The notes: a model not told the origin generated them from the letters alone. DNA of 64,000 nt from Nocardiopsis listeri NBRC 13360 (GCF_001570765.1 NZ_BCSH01000020.1:1-64000), one strand, 5' to 3'. Positions 26,969-36,152 are shown, counted from the stretch's first letter. A program made the numbers and translations.

Positions 26969-28340
26969 TCAGCTCCTCCCGGCCGGGGCGAAGCCGAACG
27001 CCGAAACGTCGTCGGGACCGACAGGGCGGCCCGCTACGTAGGTGCGGCGCACCACCCGGTCATCGCCCAGGATCGACAGCGCGAAGACCAGCTCGGAGAT
27101 CGACTCGGCCGTGTTCGCACGCCGGGACAGCAGTGGGGTGGCGTGCGGGTCGAGCACCACCAGGTCGGCCTCGTGACCTGGGGTGAGGGTGCCGACGTAG
27201 TGGTCGATGTCCAGAGCGACGGCGCCGCCCAAGGTGGCCAGGTACAGCGAACGCAGGGGATCCAGGCTGTGGCCGCGCAGCTGCGCCACCTTGTAGGCCT
27301 CACCCATGGTGGCGGGCAGCGAGAACGTGGTCCCCGCTCCCACGTCGGTGCCGAGCCCCACACGCACGGGACGCTCGGGGTCCAGCGCCTCGTGCAGCGG
27401 GAACAGACCACTGCCCAGGAAGTTGTTGGAGGTGGGACAGTGCGCGATGGCGGTACCGGTGTCGTGGCAGAGCCGAAGTTCGTCCTCGCCCAGGTGCACA
27501 CCGTGCGCGTACACGGCGCGTCGCCCGGTCAGGCCATGATGGTGGTACACGTCCAGGTAACCGGAACGCTCGGGGAACAGCTCGCGCACCCACGCCACCT
27601 CGTCCCGGTTCTCGGACAGATGACTGTGCACGTGCACGTCGGGGAACTCGCGCCACAGCTCACCGGCGGCCGCCAGCTGTTCGTCACCGCTGGTGGGGGC
27701 GAAGCGCGGGGTGATCGCGTACATGTTCCGCCCCTTCCCGTGCCAGGCGCCGATCAGGTCCCGGGAGTCCCGGTAGCCGCTCTCGACCGTGTCGCGCAGG
27801 GCCTCGGGCGCGTTGCGGTCCATGAGGACCTTGCCGGCGATCACCCGCATATCGAGGGTGGAGGCCGCACCGAACAGGGCGTCCACCGAGTGGCGGTGCA
27901 CGGTCGCGAAGGTCAGCGCCGTGGTGGTGCCGTTGCGCAGCAGCTCCGAGAGGAACCGGCGGGCCATCGCGGTGGCGTGAGCGGGCTCGGCCATCCGCTC
28001 CTCGGCGGCGTAGACGTGGTCGCGCAGCCAGTCGATGAGCCGGCCGCCGTGGGTGGCGATCATGTCGGTCTGCGCGTAGTGCGCGTGGGAGTCGATGAAG
28101 CCGGGACCGACCAGACAGCCCGGATGGTGGTCCACCCGTGTGCCCTCGGGGAGCCGGGGCAGGACGTCGGCGGCCGGTCCGACATCCCGGATCAGCCCGT
28201 CCTCGACGACGATCACCCCGTCGACCTGGTGGACGAGGCATTCCCGCACCGGAAGACGGAAAGGGGTCACCGGTGAAGTAGAGGAGGTCGCCGCGTACGG
28301 CCAGGACCTCACCCGAGGTGGAAGGCGATGCGGGGAACAA
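26969..28340 (-). pseudogene. guaD: guanine deaminase, frameshifted near the start
   Basis: This amidohydrolase would deaminate guanine to xanthine. A TTG at 28340, preceded by AAGGA, opens a frame reading LAVRGDLLYFTGDPF. The rest of the protein (RLPVRECLVHQVDG onward, including PGFIDSHAHYAQTD, HSHLSEN and GTDVGAGTTFSL) is in another frame. Removing one A from the AAA run at 28260-28262 (minus-strand TTT) restores one 456-codon reading frame. All metal ligands are intact. Either this is a recent inactivating insertion or a sequencing error. Confidence 0.8.
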
Positions 28341-28492
28341 GGGGTCACGTCCTTGCTGGTGGGCGGACGGTGCTCACGGAAGGTGGTGGACTCCACCTTC
28401 CGCGAGCGTATCCGGGCGCCCGTCCTCGAGCACGGCGGCGCACCTGTCGGCGACGGCGATGGTGGGGTGTGGTCCCGGTCCAGCGGGAGCGG

Positions 28493-29080
28493 TCACTCCA
28501 ACGGGCCGGTCCAGGCGGCCTCGTCCTCGGCGTTGGTCATCACCACTGTCAGGTTCCGCGCGCTCTGCGGCGCTTCGCACCGCATGTCCATGGAGTGGGC
28601 GCCCGCCTCGGCCTCGACGACCGGATCGTCGCTCGTGGCGGGGGTGTCGGCCTCGTCGAAGAAGCACTCCACCGACATGTTGCCCAGACCGAACACCCGG
28701 CCCAGTTCGGGCACCTCCACGGTCAGGGTGAAGTCGGCGTTCCCGGCGCCGTCGGTGGTGACGTCGTCCACGGTGTAGACCACGTCCTCCTCGACGCCAT
28801 CCTGGAACTCCTCCTCGTAGGCGCCCACCGGGTGCGAGAATGCGGCCGGTTCCCCGAAATCGAGCGTGTCCCCGTCATCGGGAGCACCGCTCTGGTCCGA
28901 AGTGCCCGGGGCGCCGCCCGCCCCCTCGTCGGCCTCCTCGGTCGGGTCGGACCCGGCGGTCTCCTCGCTCGTGGCGGAGGTCTCCACCGGGTCCTCCACG
29001 GCCACCTCCTCGGGGGAGGCGCACGCGGTAGCGGCGAGGACCAACGGCAACAACAGTGCGTAAGGCGTGATTCGTCGCAT
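28493..29080 (-). CDS. putative lipoprotein
   Basis: This 195-residue protein has a lipoprotein signal (lipobox LAATAC near residue 20), then about 60 residues rich in Glu, Asp, Ser and Thr as a flexible linker. A C-terminal beta-rich domain has two cysteines (VECFF and MRCEA) that could form a disulfide. I do not recognise the family. It is exported and anchored outside the cell. It follows erm on the same strand with a 50-nt gap. Confidence 0.75.
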   Translation of the reverse strand: MRRITPYALLLPLVLAATACASPEEVAVEDPVETSATSEETAGSDPTEEADEGAGGAPGTSDQSGAPDDGDTLDFGEPAAFSHPVGAYEEEFQDGVEEDVVYTVDDVTTDGAGNADFTLTVEVPELGRVFGLGNMSVECFFDEADTPATSDDPVVEAEAGAHSMDMRCEAPQSARNLTVVMTNAEDEAAWTGPLE

Positions 29081-29130
29081 AAGCCCACGTTAGGTGAGCT
29101 CGGCGCGCGACCCCCTGCCCGACCGGGGCC

Positions 29131-29910
29131 TCAATCGGTCAGAACACGCGTCAACGTCACCCACTGTCCGGGCGTCACCGACCCCACCGGTGCGCCGGTC
29201 GCGACCCGCGCCGCGTCCAGTGCCCGCGCCACCTTCCGCGTCGGGTACGCGCGGCGCAGGGACGCCGAAAGCGAACCGCCCACCCCACCGAAACCGAGTT
29301 CCACCAGACACCGGTACTCGTCCAGGGACTCCCGGGGCAACAACGGTTCCTCCCGGGCGCGCAGCACCAGCACACCCGAGTCCACCCGGGGAACCGGACG
29401 GAACCGGCACCGGTCGATCCGCCCGGCCAGAGTCCACGACCACTCCGGCCAGCTGCGCACGGTCACCTTGCTCCACCGCCCGTAGGCGCCGGTGCGTTTG
29501 CGGGCGTACTCCAACTGGGTGACGAGCGTGGCCGAGGTCAGGTGGCGGGCCCCCAGACACCAACGGACGATGTCGGAGGTCCGCGAGTACGGGATGTTGC
29601 CCACCACCACGAAGGGGGTGCGCGGCGGACGCGAGAAGGTGAAGTCCCCGCGCACCACCCGCAACCCGGGTGCGCGCTCCCGGTAGCGTTCGGCCAACCT
29701 GTCGGCCAGACGCGGGTCGAGTTCGTGGGCGATCACCCACCGCGCGTCCCGGACGAGGAAGCGGGTGAGGGCGCCGTCGCCCGGCCCCACCTCCACCACC
29801 AGGTCCTCGGGCTCGACCCGTGCGGTGCGCACCACCCAACGGGCGGTCGCCGGATCGGCGAGGAAGTTCTGGGACAGACGTCGACGGTCGTTGTTCCTGG
29901 CGCGTGCCAT
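29131..29910 (-). CDS. erm: 23S rRNA adenine-N6 methyltransferase, Erm family
   Basis: This 259-residue Erm enzyme would methylate A2058 of 23S rRNA and give macrolide-lincosamide-streptogramin B resistance. RRRLSQNFLAD, SAM motif EVGPGDGALTR, ADLAERYRE-like helix, catalytic motif GNIPYS and QLEYARKRTGAYGRWSKVTV match Erm(E)/Erm(O)-type proteins; the Gly/Arg-rich tail of Erm(E) is absent. The ATG at 29910 starts the conserved part; in-frame sequence continues upstream but looks non-coding. About 245 nt of leader separate it from a small upstream reading frame behind a WhiB7-like promoter. Confidence 0.9.
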   Translation of the reverse strand: MARARNNDRRRLSQNFLADPATARWVVRTARVEPEDLVVEVGPGDGALTRFLVRDARWVIAHELDPRLADRLAERYRERAPGLRVVRGDFTFSRPPRTPFVVVGNIPYSRTSDIVRWCLGARHLTSATLVTQLEYARKRTGAYGRWSKVTVRSWPEWSWTLAGRIDRCRFRPVPRVDSGVLVLRAREEPLLPRESLDEYRCLVELGFGGVGGSLSASLRRAYPTRKVARALDAARVATGAPVGSVTPGQWVTLTRVLTD

Positions 29911-29985
29911 GAGTGCGTGGTCCGTTCCGCCACCGGGGGTGGCCGACGAGGGCGCGAACGGCACGACGGGACCCGCGCCCGGCCA

Positions 29986-30049
29986 GGGCGCGTCAGAAAA
30001 AGGACAGGGTCCGCCGGCCGAGCGCCCGAAAAGGAAAAGGGGCGTCGGC
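29986..30049 (-). promoter_or_regulatory. possible attenuator hairpins before erm
   Basis: On the minus strand, GCCGACGCCC (30049-30040) can pair with GGGCGCTCGGC (30027-30017) with a one-base bulge. The same GGGCGC (30027-30022) can instead pair with GCGCCC (29991-29986). The two hairpins exclude each other, as in translational or transcriptional attenuators. Confidence 0.45.
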
Positions 30050-30155
30050 TGAGACCGGACCGGCGAAGACGCGGGTGCGACGAGGAACGAACCCGGCACC
30101 GCCGACGTCGCGCCGATGAGGACGCGGGAACGGCGGTGCGCTCAGAGGGGTTCGG

Positions 30156-30245
30156 CTACCGGTCCGACCGAGCGGACCGGAGTCGTGCGTAGGCGACCGC
30201 GGGCCAGGCCTGCGGACCCTGGAAGATCGCGTGGAATGCTGCCAT
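30156..30245 (-). CDS. 29-aa leader peptide upstream of erm
   Basis: An ATG at 30245 opens a 29-codon frame (MAAFHAIFQGPQAWPAVA..., ending RSARSDR, TAG at 30158-30156). The ATG stands 7 nt after a TACCGT -10 element, so it would be translated from the 5' end of the transcript. Its position before erm and the hairpins that follow fit a drug-sensing leader peptide. Coding is inferred from context, not from homology I can prove. Confidence 0.5.
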   Translation of the reverse strand: MAAFHAIFQGPQAWPAVAYARLRSARSDR

Positions 30246-30252
30246 GCCGCTC

Positions 30253-30290
30253 ACGGTAGGGGAGGGCCATCGGTACGGGCAACGCATTTT
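30253..30290 (-). promoter_or_regulatory. WhiB7/WblC-like promoter of the erm leader
   Basis: On the minus strand AAAAT (30290-30286) is followed by 3 nt, TTGCCC (30282-30277), an 18-nt spacer and TACCGT (30258-30253). An AT-rich box exactly 3 bp upstream of the -35 is the known WhiB7 promoter signature. Confidence 0.55.
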
Positions 30291-30356
30291 CCGCGAGGAC
30301 CCTACCCTGGAGAAAACGGGTGGCCCACCCGGACCGAACACGGGATACTCACCGCC

Positions 30357-31058
30357 ATGGCCGACTTCTCCACCTTCGACACCCGCCACTACCGCACCGT
30401 GGACGTGGCCACCGGATACGACGGCTGGTCCACCACCTACGAGGACTCCGTCCTGGACGCGATGGACCTGGACCTGCTCGACGGGCTCACCGCCCCCGAC
30501 TGGAGCACGGTCGACCGCGCCGCCGACCTGGGGTGCGGGACCGGGCGCACCGGGGGCTGGCTCCGAGAACGGGGGATTCCACGCGTGGACGGTGTGGACC
30601 TGAGCGCCGGGATGCTCGCGCTGGCCGAGAAGCGTGGCGCCCACGCCACCCTCGTCCGAGGCGACGTGCGCGCCACCGGACTGCCCGGCGGCTCCTACGA
30701 CCTGACCATCGCCTCGCTCATCGACGAGCACCTGCCCGGGCTCGACCCGCTCTACGCCGAGGCGTGGCGACTCACCCGACCCGGCGGGCACTTCGTCCTG
30801 GTCGCCTACCATCCGCAGTTCATGATGGTCTCCGGCATGCCCACCCACTTCACCGACGCCTCCGGTGAGGACGTCGCCATCACCACGTACGTCCACCACG
30901 TCGGCGACCACGTAGGCGCCGCACTGGCCGCCGGGTGGCGATTGGCGGCGCTGGAGGAAGCCGTGGTGGACGAGGGCTGGGTGGTGGCCAAACCCAAGTG
31001 GGAGAGGTTTCGCGGGCACCCCATCTCGGCCGCCTTCGTCTGGACCCGCCCCGATTGA
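30357..31058 (+). CDS. class I SAM-dependent methyltransferase
   Basis: This 233-residue methyltransferase has motif I ADLGCGTGRTGGWL near residue 60, the acidic VDGVDLSAGML loop and the LTRPGGHFVLVAYHP strand. The ATG at 30357 lies 7 nt after a GATACT hexamer, suggesting a leaderless message. It is divergent from the erm leader, and the gap of about 110 bp holds both promoters. The substrate is unknown. Confidence 0.82.
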   Translation: MADFSTFDTRHYRTVDVATGYDGWSTTYEDSVLDAMDLDLLDGLTAPDWSTVDRAADLGCGTGRTGGWLRERGIPRVDGVDLSAGMLALAEKRGAHATLVRGDVRATGLPGGSYDLTIASLIDEHLPGLDPLYAEAWRLTRPGGHFVLVAYHPQFMMVSGMPTHFTDASGEDVAITTYVHHVGDHVGAALAAGWRLAALEEAVVDEGWVVAKPKWERFRGHPISAAFVWTRPD

Positions 31059-31070
31059 GGGAAGGCCTGG

Positions 31071-31870
31071 TCAGGGTACGGTGAGCATCCGCGCCCATAG
31101 GTCCGCGTGGCGTTCGATGTGGTCGGCGGCCGGTCCCCAGTGGTCGGCGTGGCCCTCGGCGTGCAACCGCGCCCAGGGTTGTGCCCCGGTCCGCGCGCCC
31201 TCCTCCAACAACTCGAACATGCCGCGCACCCTGCGCAGCGCGGCCCAGGGCAGCGCCGCGCGCTGTTGGAGGTCGCAGCCGTAGCCGTCGGCCAGCGCCC
31301 ACAGCCGCCGGCCGTCGACCTCGGGATCACCGCCGGCGTGCAGGGGAGCGAACCCGTGCGCCGCGTAGCCCAGGTCGCCCATCCGGGTGCCGGGGGCGGC
31401 GCCGTCCCAGTCGATGAAGCACCAGCGTGGTTCCGCGTCTTCGGTGCCTCGCCCACCGACGACCAGGTTCCAGGGGGCCAGGTCGTAGTGGCAGATGACC
31501 TCGCCCTCCTCCGGCGGGAAGACCGATCCCCACACGGGTTCGCCTCGCGGGTGAAGGCGGTGGTCAGGTCGTGCAGGCGCCGGATCAGCGCGCCCACCCG
31601 ACGCAGCCCGGCCAAGGACATCGGCGGCATCCGGTCGGCCAGGGTCCCGGGCACGTACTCCAGGCACTGGGAACCCTCGGGGTGCCGCCCGTACGTGGCG
31701 GGTGCGGCCGGATAGCCGTGCCGGTCCAGGTGGCGCAGGAGTTCGGTGACGGCGGGGGATGAGGGCAGCCACGGTTTGCGTACCGTGGCGCCCACGCGCA
31801 GCACGCTCTCGGCGACGTTGCCGCCCTCCAACACCTCGACGTCGTCCGGGGCGGGTTCGGTGGAACTCAT
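31071..31870 (-). pseudogene. APH-family phosphotransferase, frameshifted
   Basis: This is an aminoglycoside-phosphotransferase-fold protein. The first part (ATG 31870, LEGGNVAESVLRVGATVRKPW, then SQCLEYVPGTLADRMPP) is in one frame. The catalytic part (CHYDLAPWNLV with the Brenner motif, then FIDWDGAAPGTRMGDLG) is in another. One missing G near 31541-31547, where CGCGAGGCGAA should read CGCGAGGGCGAA, explains the break. Corrected length is about 266 residues. The family includes resistance kinases and many small-molecule kinases; the substrate is unknown. Confidence 0.78.
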
Positions 31871-31912
31871 GCGCCCCATCCTGGCCGGGCGAGCGCCCAT
31901 GGTCCATCGAAT

Positions 31913-33208
31913 TCAGCGGGCTTCCCGGGCGAGGGCCTCGGCTTCGGCGGCGTCGAAGCGCGTGTCGCTCAGCCGGATCAACGGTAGTAACAGCAGCAAC
32001 ATCGACCCGCCCAGCAGCAGGTACATCGGCCTGAGCCCCATGAGGGAGGCGAGTACCCCGCCGGTGGCCGCGCCCAGTGGCATGGTGCCCCAGGCCAGCA
32101 GCCGGAAGACGCTGTTCACCCGGCCGAGAAGGTGGTCGGGGGTCAACCGCTGGCGCAGCGACACCACGATCACGTTCCAGGTCATGATGGCGACACCGCC
32201 CGCGCACAGGCCCGCCGTCACCACCCACAGGTTCGTGCTCAGCCCGGGTACCCCGAGCAGCAGGGCGAACCCGACGACGGAGAGGCGTAGCGCCCAGGTG
32301 CGCCCGCACCACCGTTCGGCCCACTCGACCAGGAAGGACCCGATCAGGCTGCCCACGGCGGTGGAGATCAGCAGCAGGCCGAACGCGGCCTCGTGCAACC
32401 CCAGGTACGAACCGGGGCCCACCGCGTAGAGCACGAACACCGCGAAGGCCGCCTGGGTGGCGAAGTTGGACGCCCCGACCATGAGGGCGAACCGGCGCAG
32501 CAGTCGATCGCCCCAGAGGAACCGCACCCCTTCGGCGATCTCGGCGCGCATAGTGGTGGCCGGCCCGGTCCTCTTCACCCGGAATCGGCCCTTGACCAGC
32601 AGCAACATGCCCACGGCGGCGGCCCACAGCGCCGCCGGGGTGAGGAAGGCCAAGGCGACACCGACCGCAACCAGGGCGCTGCCGAGTGGCGGGCCGATGA
32701 ACTCCTGCCCGGTCAGTTCCGCCGCGTACAGGCGGCCGTTGGCCCGGGACAGACTGCTCCGGGGGACGATCTGCGGAAGGATCGACTGGGCGGAGGTGTC
32801 GTAGAGGGTCTCGGTGACCCCGATGGCGAAGGCGAACGCGTACAGCAGCCAGATCGAACCGAACCCCAGGGACAGGGAGAGCACCAGCAGCACGAGGAGG
32901 GCGGCGCGCACGACGTTGGCGCCGACCATGGCCACTCGGCGGTCTAGCCGGTCGGCCAGGGCACCGGAGGGTAACGCGAAGAGCAACCAGGGCAGGCTCA
33001 GCGCGGTGGCCACTCCGGCGAACAGTAGGGGTGAGTCGGTCAGGCGCAGGCCCACCAGGGGCAGGGCGGCCTTGAGGGCGCCGTCGGCGAGGTTGGACAG
33101 TCCTGAGGAGGTCCATAGCCGCCAGTAGGGGGCGCCCAGTGGTCCAGGGGCGGTCGTGGTGGTGCCGGACGGAGGGGTGGAGGGCGTGTGCCCGTCGTTC
33201 TCGGCCAT
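31913..33208 (-). CDS. MFS exporter
   Basis: This 431-residue MFS protein of the MFS_3/enterobactin-exporter-like group has about 12 membrane segments and a Pro/Thr-rich N-terminal tail. ALADRLDRRVAM is motif A and GPPLGSALV lies in helix 5. It is divergent from an ArsR-like regulator, with a perfect 9-bp inverted repeat in the shared gap. This layout suggests a drug or metabolite exporter repressed by that regulator. The phosphotransferase gene follows 42 nt later on the same strand. Confidence 0.87.
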   Translation of the reverse strand: MAENDGHTPSTPPSGTTTTAPGPLGAPYWRLWTSSGLSNLADGALKAALPLVGLRLTDSPLLFAGVATALSLPWLLFALPSGALADRLDRRVAMVGANVVRAALLVLLVLSLSLGFGSIWLLYAFAFAIGVTETLYDTSAQSILPQIVPRSSLSRANGRLYAAELTGQEFIGPPLGSALVAVGVALAFLTPAALWAAAVGMLLLVKGRFRVKRTGPATTMRAEIAEGVRFLWGDRLLRRFALMVGASNFATQAAFAVFVLYAVGPGSYLGLHEAAFGLLLISTAVGSLIGSFLVEWAERWCGRTWALRLSVVGFALLLGVPGLSTNLWVVTAGLCAGGVAIMTWNVIVVSLRQRLTPDHLLGRVNSVFRLLAWGTMPLGAATGGVLASLMGLRPMYLLLGGSMLLLLLPLIRLSDTRFDAAEAEALAREAR

Positions 33209-33224
33209 GGATCGACGATGACAG

Positions 33225-33248
33225 ATCGATTGATAAACCTCAATCGAT
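33225..33248. promoter_or_regulatory. operator of the ArsR-like regulator
   Basis: ATCGATTGA and TCAATCGAT form a perfect 9-bp inverted repeat around TAAACC. A partial third copy, TCAATCtATCGA, follows at 33254-33265. It lies between the divergent MFS and regulator genes. Confidence 0.6.
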
Positions 33249-33276
33249 TGGCTTCAATCTATCGACCCGATAGCGT
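33248..33276 (+). promoter_or_regulatory. promoter of the ArsR-like gene
   Basis: TTGGCT (33248-33253) and TAGCGT (33271-33276) are 17 nt apart, and the ATG begins 7 nt after the -10. The -35 touches the operator, so bound repressor would block it. Confidence 0.5.
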
Positions 33277-33283
33277 TGCCCAC

Positions 33284-33838
33284 ATGAGTGAGTCGGAGCC
33301 GGCCCCGCCCGCCGCGTTCGAGCCGGGCAAGCGCCGCCCCGCCACCGCCCAGGAGGCCAAGGCCCTCGGGCACCCCCTGCGCCTGCGCATCCTCCGCGAG
33401 TGCCGATTGCGCGAACTCACCAACAAGGAGCTCGCCGACCGCCTGGAGACCTCACCCGGCACGGTCCTCTACCACGTCCGGCAGTTGCTGGAGGCGGGGC
33501 TCCTGACGGCCGCCCCGGTCCGCACCGGCAGTGGGGGAGCCCTGGAGAAGCCCTACCGTGCCACCGCCGTGACCTGGTGGCTGGACGGTCCGCTCGCGGA
33601 CGAGGAACCGATCGCGCGGGCCGCGCCGGTCCAGGCCTTCCAAGACGAACTCGCCCAGGCCGGACCCGAGTCGCTGCGCACCTACGCCCGTTTCGTCCTG
33701 CACCTGAGCGAGGATCAACTCCAGGAACTGGACCGGCGAATCCTGGCCATTCTGGACGAATACGTGGCCACCGACGAGGAACGCCTCGACCAGCCCGCCT
33801 ACGGCGGCATCTTCGTCCTACACCGCCCCGCGGACTGA
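33284..33838 (+). CDS. ArsR-type winged-helix regulator
   Basis: This 184-residue regulator has an N-terminal HTH (about 22-85) with ALGHPLRLRILRECR and NKELADRLETSPGTVLYHVRQLLEAGLL, typical of the HTH_20/ArsR group. The C-terminal helical region has no metal-binding cysteines, so it likely senses a small organic molecule. It is divergent from the MFS exporter and probably represses both promoters through the palindrome between them. Confidence 0.83.
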   Translation: MSESEPAPPAAFEPGKRRPATAQEAKALGHPLRLRILRECRLRELTNKELADRLETSPGTVLYHVRQLLEAGLLTAAPVRTGSGGALEKPYRATAVTWWLDGPLADEEPIARAAPVQAFQDELAQAGPESLRTYARFVLHLSEDQLQELDRRILAILDEYVATDEERLDQPAYGGIFVLHRPAD

Positions 33839-33893
33839 CCCCGCGGTCAACCGTTCGGCCTCGTCGGCTCCGGGCACGGTCTCGTGGCCACGC

Positions 33894-36152
33894 TCAGAAG
33901 AACTGCCAGGGCCCCTTCGGCGGTCGCTGATCCACCCCCGGACGCGACCAGTCGCACACCCCTTCCGCGAAGACCTCCCGGGCTCGTTCGGCCTGTTCGT
34001 CGTCGAACTCCACCGGATGCTCACTCTCGTCGAAGGGGGTGAGCCGGCACTTGACCACGTCCGAGGCGAGCGGGCCGCCCGCCACCGTCCGCGGCGAACC
34101 GTGCACGGGGAAGGCGTCCGCGCACCGGTCGCCCTGACCGGCCGGCAGGGGCAGTTGGGGCGCGACCACACGCTCGCCCCCGATCCAACAGGAATCGGTC
34201 AACCAGTCCGGGCGGGTGCGCTCCACCCGCTCGATCGGGGTGGAGCGCGGGCGCACCCGCGCGTCGTCGGCGGCCGCGCTCACCCAGGAGTCCAGCTCCC
34301 TCAGTGCGCGCCCGGCGACCGGGCTCGATGAGTCGAAGACCCCCGACCGGTAGGGCTCGACCAGCATCACGTGGTTGGCGTCGGTGCCGTTGGCCTGGAC
34401 CAACCGCTCCCGGGTGGAGAAGGAGTGGTAGCGCATGTGGATGTCACCGCCCGGTGTGTCGTCCTGGTAGGGGCGGTGGTCCACCACGGGGACGTCGGCC
34501 AGCCCGCCGCCCCCGTGCAACAACCGGCCGCTGTCGTAGGCCGCCGCGATGGCCTCCGGGTCGCCCTCGGTACGTTCGGCCACCACCTGGCCGTCCGCGT
34601 CGAGTCCACCGATGTGCTCGTTCAGGTGCAAGAACGCGTCCACGTCGATGTCCCCGGCCATCAGCGCAGACAGACCGTACTGGACACCGACGTTGTCCAA
34701 CGGCCGCCGGGGCAGCCCGGTGCCGGGATCGGTCCCGTAGACGTTGACGGTGTGCGAGTACAGGTCGCAGCGCGCCCCGTCGGGGTTGTCCTCGGGGTGG
34801 TAGCGCTCGGATTCGGGCAGTGCGTCCGGGCACACGCCCCGCGGATCGATCCGCGACGCCGCGCCGGCCATCGCCGTCACGCCCTCGGGGCCACCGAACC
34901 CGGAGACCTCGCCCACCTGCTCGGGAGTGAGCGCCTCGGGGTGCCTTTCGGCGTAGGAACGCAGCAACAGGGCGTCGGTCGCCGCCGGAGTGGTCGCCAA
35001 ACCCACGTCCGGGTAGCTCTGCGAGACCAGGATCCCGTCCAGCAGCCCGGGCTGGTTGTCGGCGATCTGGTGGGCCTGGTACGAACCCCCGGAGGACCCC
35101 CAGCCCAGGGTGTGGTCGGGGGAGCCGTAGGCGAGGGTGAAACGTTCCTTGGTGGCCGCCATGGTCTCGGCGGCGAGGAGGTCGTTGCAGTTGTTGCCGA
35201 ACACGTTCAAGGACGCCGAGGCCACCGCGTACCCCTGGGCGAGCATGCCGTGGTCCACCACCCCGGCGGTGTGGTCGCCCTGCGTGTACCAACCGCCCGG
35301 GCAGCCACCGCCGAACTTGTACACCAGGCGCCGGTTCCAACCCTCGGGGGAGGTCCACGGGTCGGGTTCGGGGTCGCGGGGATCGTGCAGCAGGGCCGTC
35401 TCGTACACCGAACGGTTGGCGGTTCCGGTCTCCACCCGCACGGTGTAGGGCACCTCCGCCCCGGTGGAGGTGGTCGTGGTGGCCACGTCGGTGGGCAGCC
35501 GGTCCCGGTCCGACAACGCCTTGAACTCCTCGTCGGTGGATCGGTACACGTACCCCACGCGGGTGGTGGCCGAGCAGTCCTCGTCCAGGGCGGCGCCCAG
35601 CGTCCCGCCCCAGGCCAGGTCGAAGTCCTCGGTCCGACACACGAACGGTTCCTGGTGCGGCCCGGAGAACACCGGCCCCGACGACGGGTGGGCGGTCACG
35701 ATCAGCTCCACCGGTTCGGGCGCGGAGCCGCCCTCCCGGGTCGTCTCCTCCTCCGCGGCCTCGATCGAGGCCACCAGTGAGTTGGTCCCCTCGGACAGGT
35801 TCGAGACCGTCCCCTCCAGCACCGGGCCCACCCCGGGTAGACGCACCCGCCGCAGCGCATCGGTGACGTCCTCGCCACCCGATTCCAGCCGCACCTGGTG
35901 GGGTTGGTAGGGGCGGGGCGGCGTCACCCGGACCAGCGCCGTATCGCCCATGACGGTGTCGGGCCGAGAGGACAGCACCTCGACGGCGAGCCCGTCCTCG
36001 GCGGTCCGCGAAGGGGGCTCCAACGGCGCCGCCGAAGGGGGAGTGTTCAGCGCGGTGGCGTGTTCGGGCACCACGGCGCCCGAGACGGAGAACAACGTCG
36101 CGACACCGGCCGCACCCGCGCCCAGGGCCAAACGCCGCCAGGTCGACCTCAT
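33894..36152 (-). CDS. secreted DUF6351-like alpha/beta-hydrolase-fold protein
   Basis: This 752-residue exported protein has a Sec signal peptide (MRSTWRRLALGAGAAG... to about residue 36). A middle region contains KFGGGCPGGWYTQGD, and GWGSSGGSYQAHQ resembles a nucleophile elbow with Ser. HMRYHSFSTRERLVQANGT follows, near a possible catalytic His. Several cysteine pairs (CRTED, DEDCS, VCPDA, RCDL, CWIGG, RCAD, VCDW) fit an extracellular enzyme. The family resembles bacterial tannase/feruloyl-esterase relatives, but the substrate is unknown. Confidence 0.72.
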   Translation of the reverse strand: MRSTWRRLALGAGAAGVATLFSVSGAVVPEHATALNTPPSAAPLEPPSRTAEDGLAVEVLSSRPDTVMGDTALVRVTPPRPYQPHQVRLESGGEDVTDALRRVRLPGVGPVLEGTVSNLSEGTNSLVASIEAAEEETTREGGSAPEPVELIVTAHPSSGPVFSGPHQEPFVCRTEDFDLAWGGTLGAALDEDCSATTRVGYVYRSTDEEFKALSDRDRLPTDVATTTTSTGAEVPYTVRVETGTANRSVYETALLHDPRDPEPDPWTSPEGWNRRLVYKFGGGCPGGWYTQGDHTAGVVDHGMLAQGYAVASASLNVFGNNCNDLLAAETMAATKERFTLAYGSPDHTLGWGSSGGSYQAHQIADNQPGLLDGILVSQSYPDVGLATTPAATDALLLRSYAERHPEALTPEQVGEVSGFGGPEGVTAMAGAASRIDPRGVCPDALPESERYHPEDNPDGARCDLYSHTVNVYGTDPGTGLPRRPLDNVGVQYGLSALMAGDIDVDAFLHLNEHIGGLDADGQVVAERTEGDPEAIAAAYDSGRLLHGGGGLADVPVVDHRPYQDDTPGGDIHMRYHSFSTRERLVQANGTDANHVMLVEPYRSGVFDSSSPVAGRALRELDSWVSAAADDARVRPRSTPIERVERTRPDWLTDSCWIGGERVVAPQLPLPAGQGDRCADAFPVHGSPRTVAGGPLASDVVKCRLTPFDESEHPVEFDDEQAERAREVFAEGVCDWSRPGVDQRPPKGPWQFF

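Noticed and set aside
29911-30099. Longer N-terminus for Erm (in-frame sequence to 30099)
   Set aside because: The added residues are proline-rich without Erm homology, and the region holds the attenuator-like hairpins.
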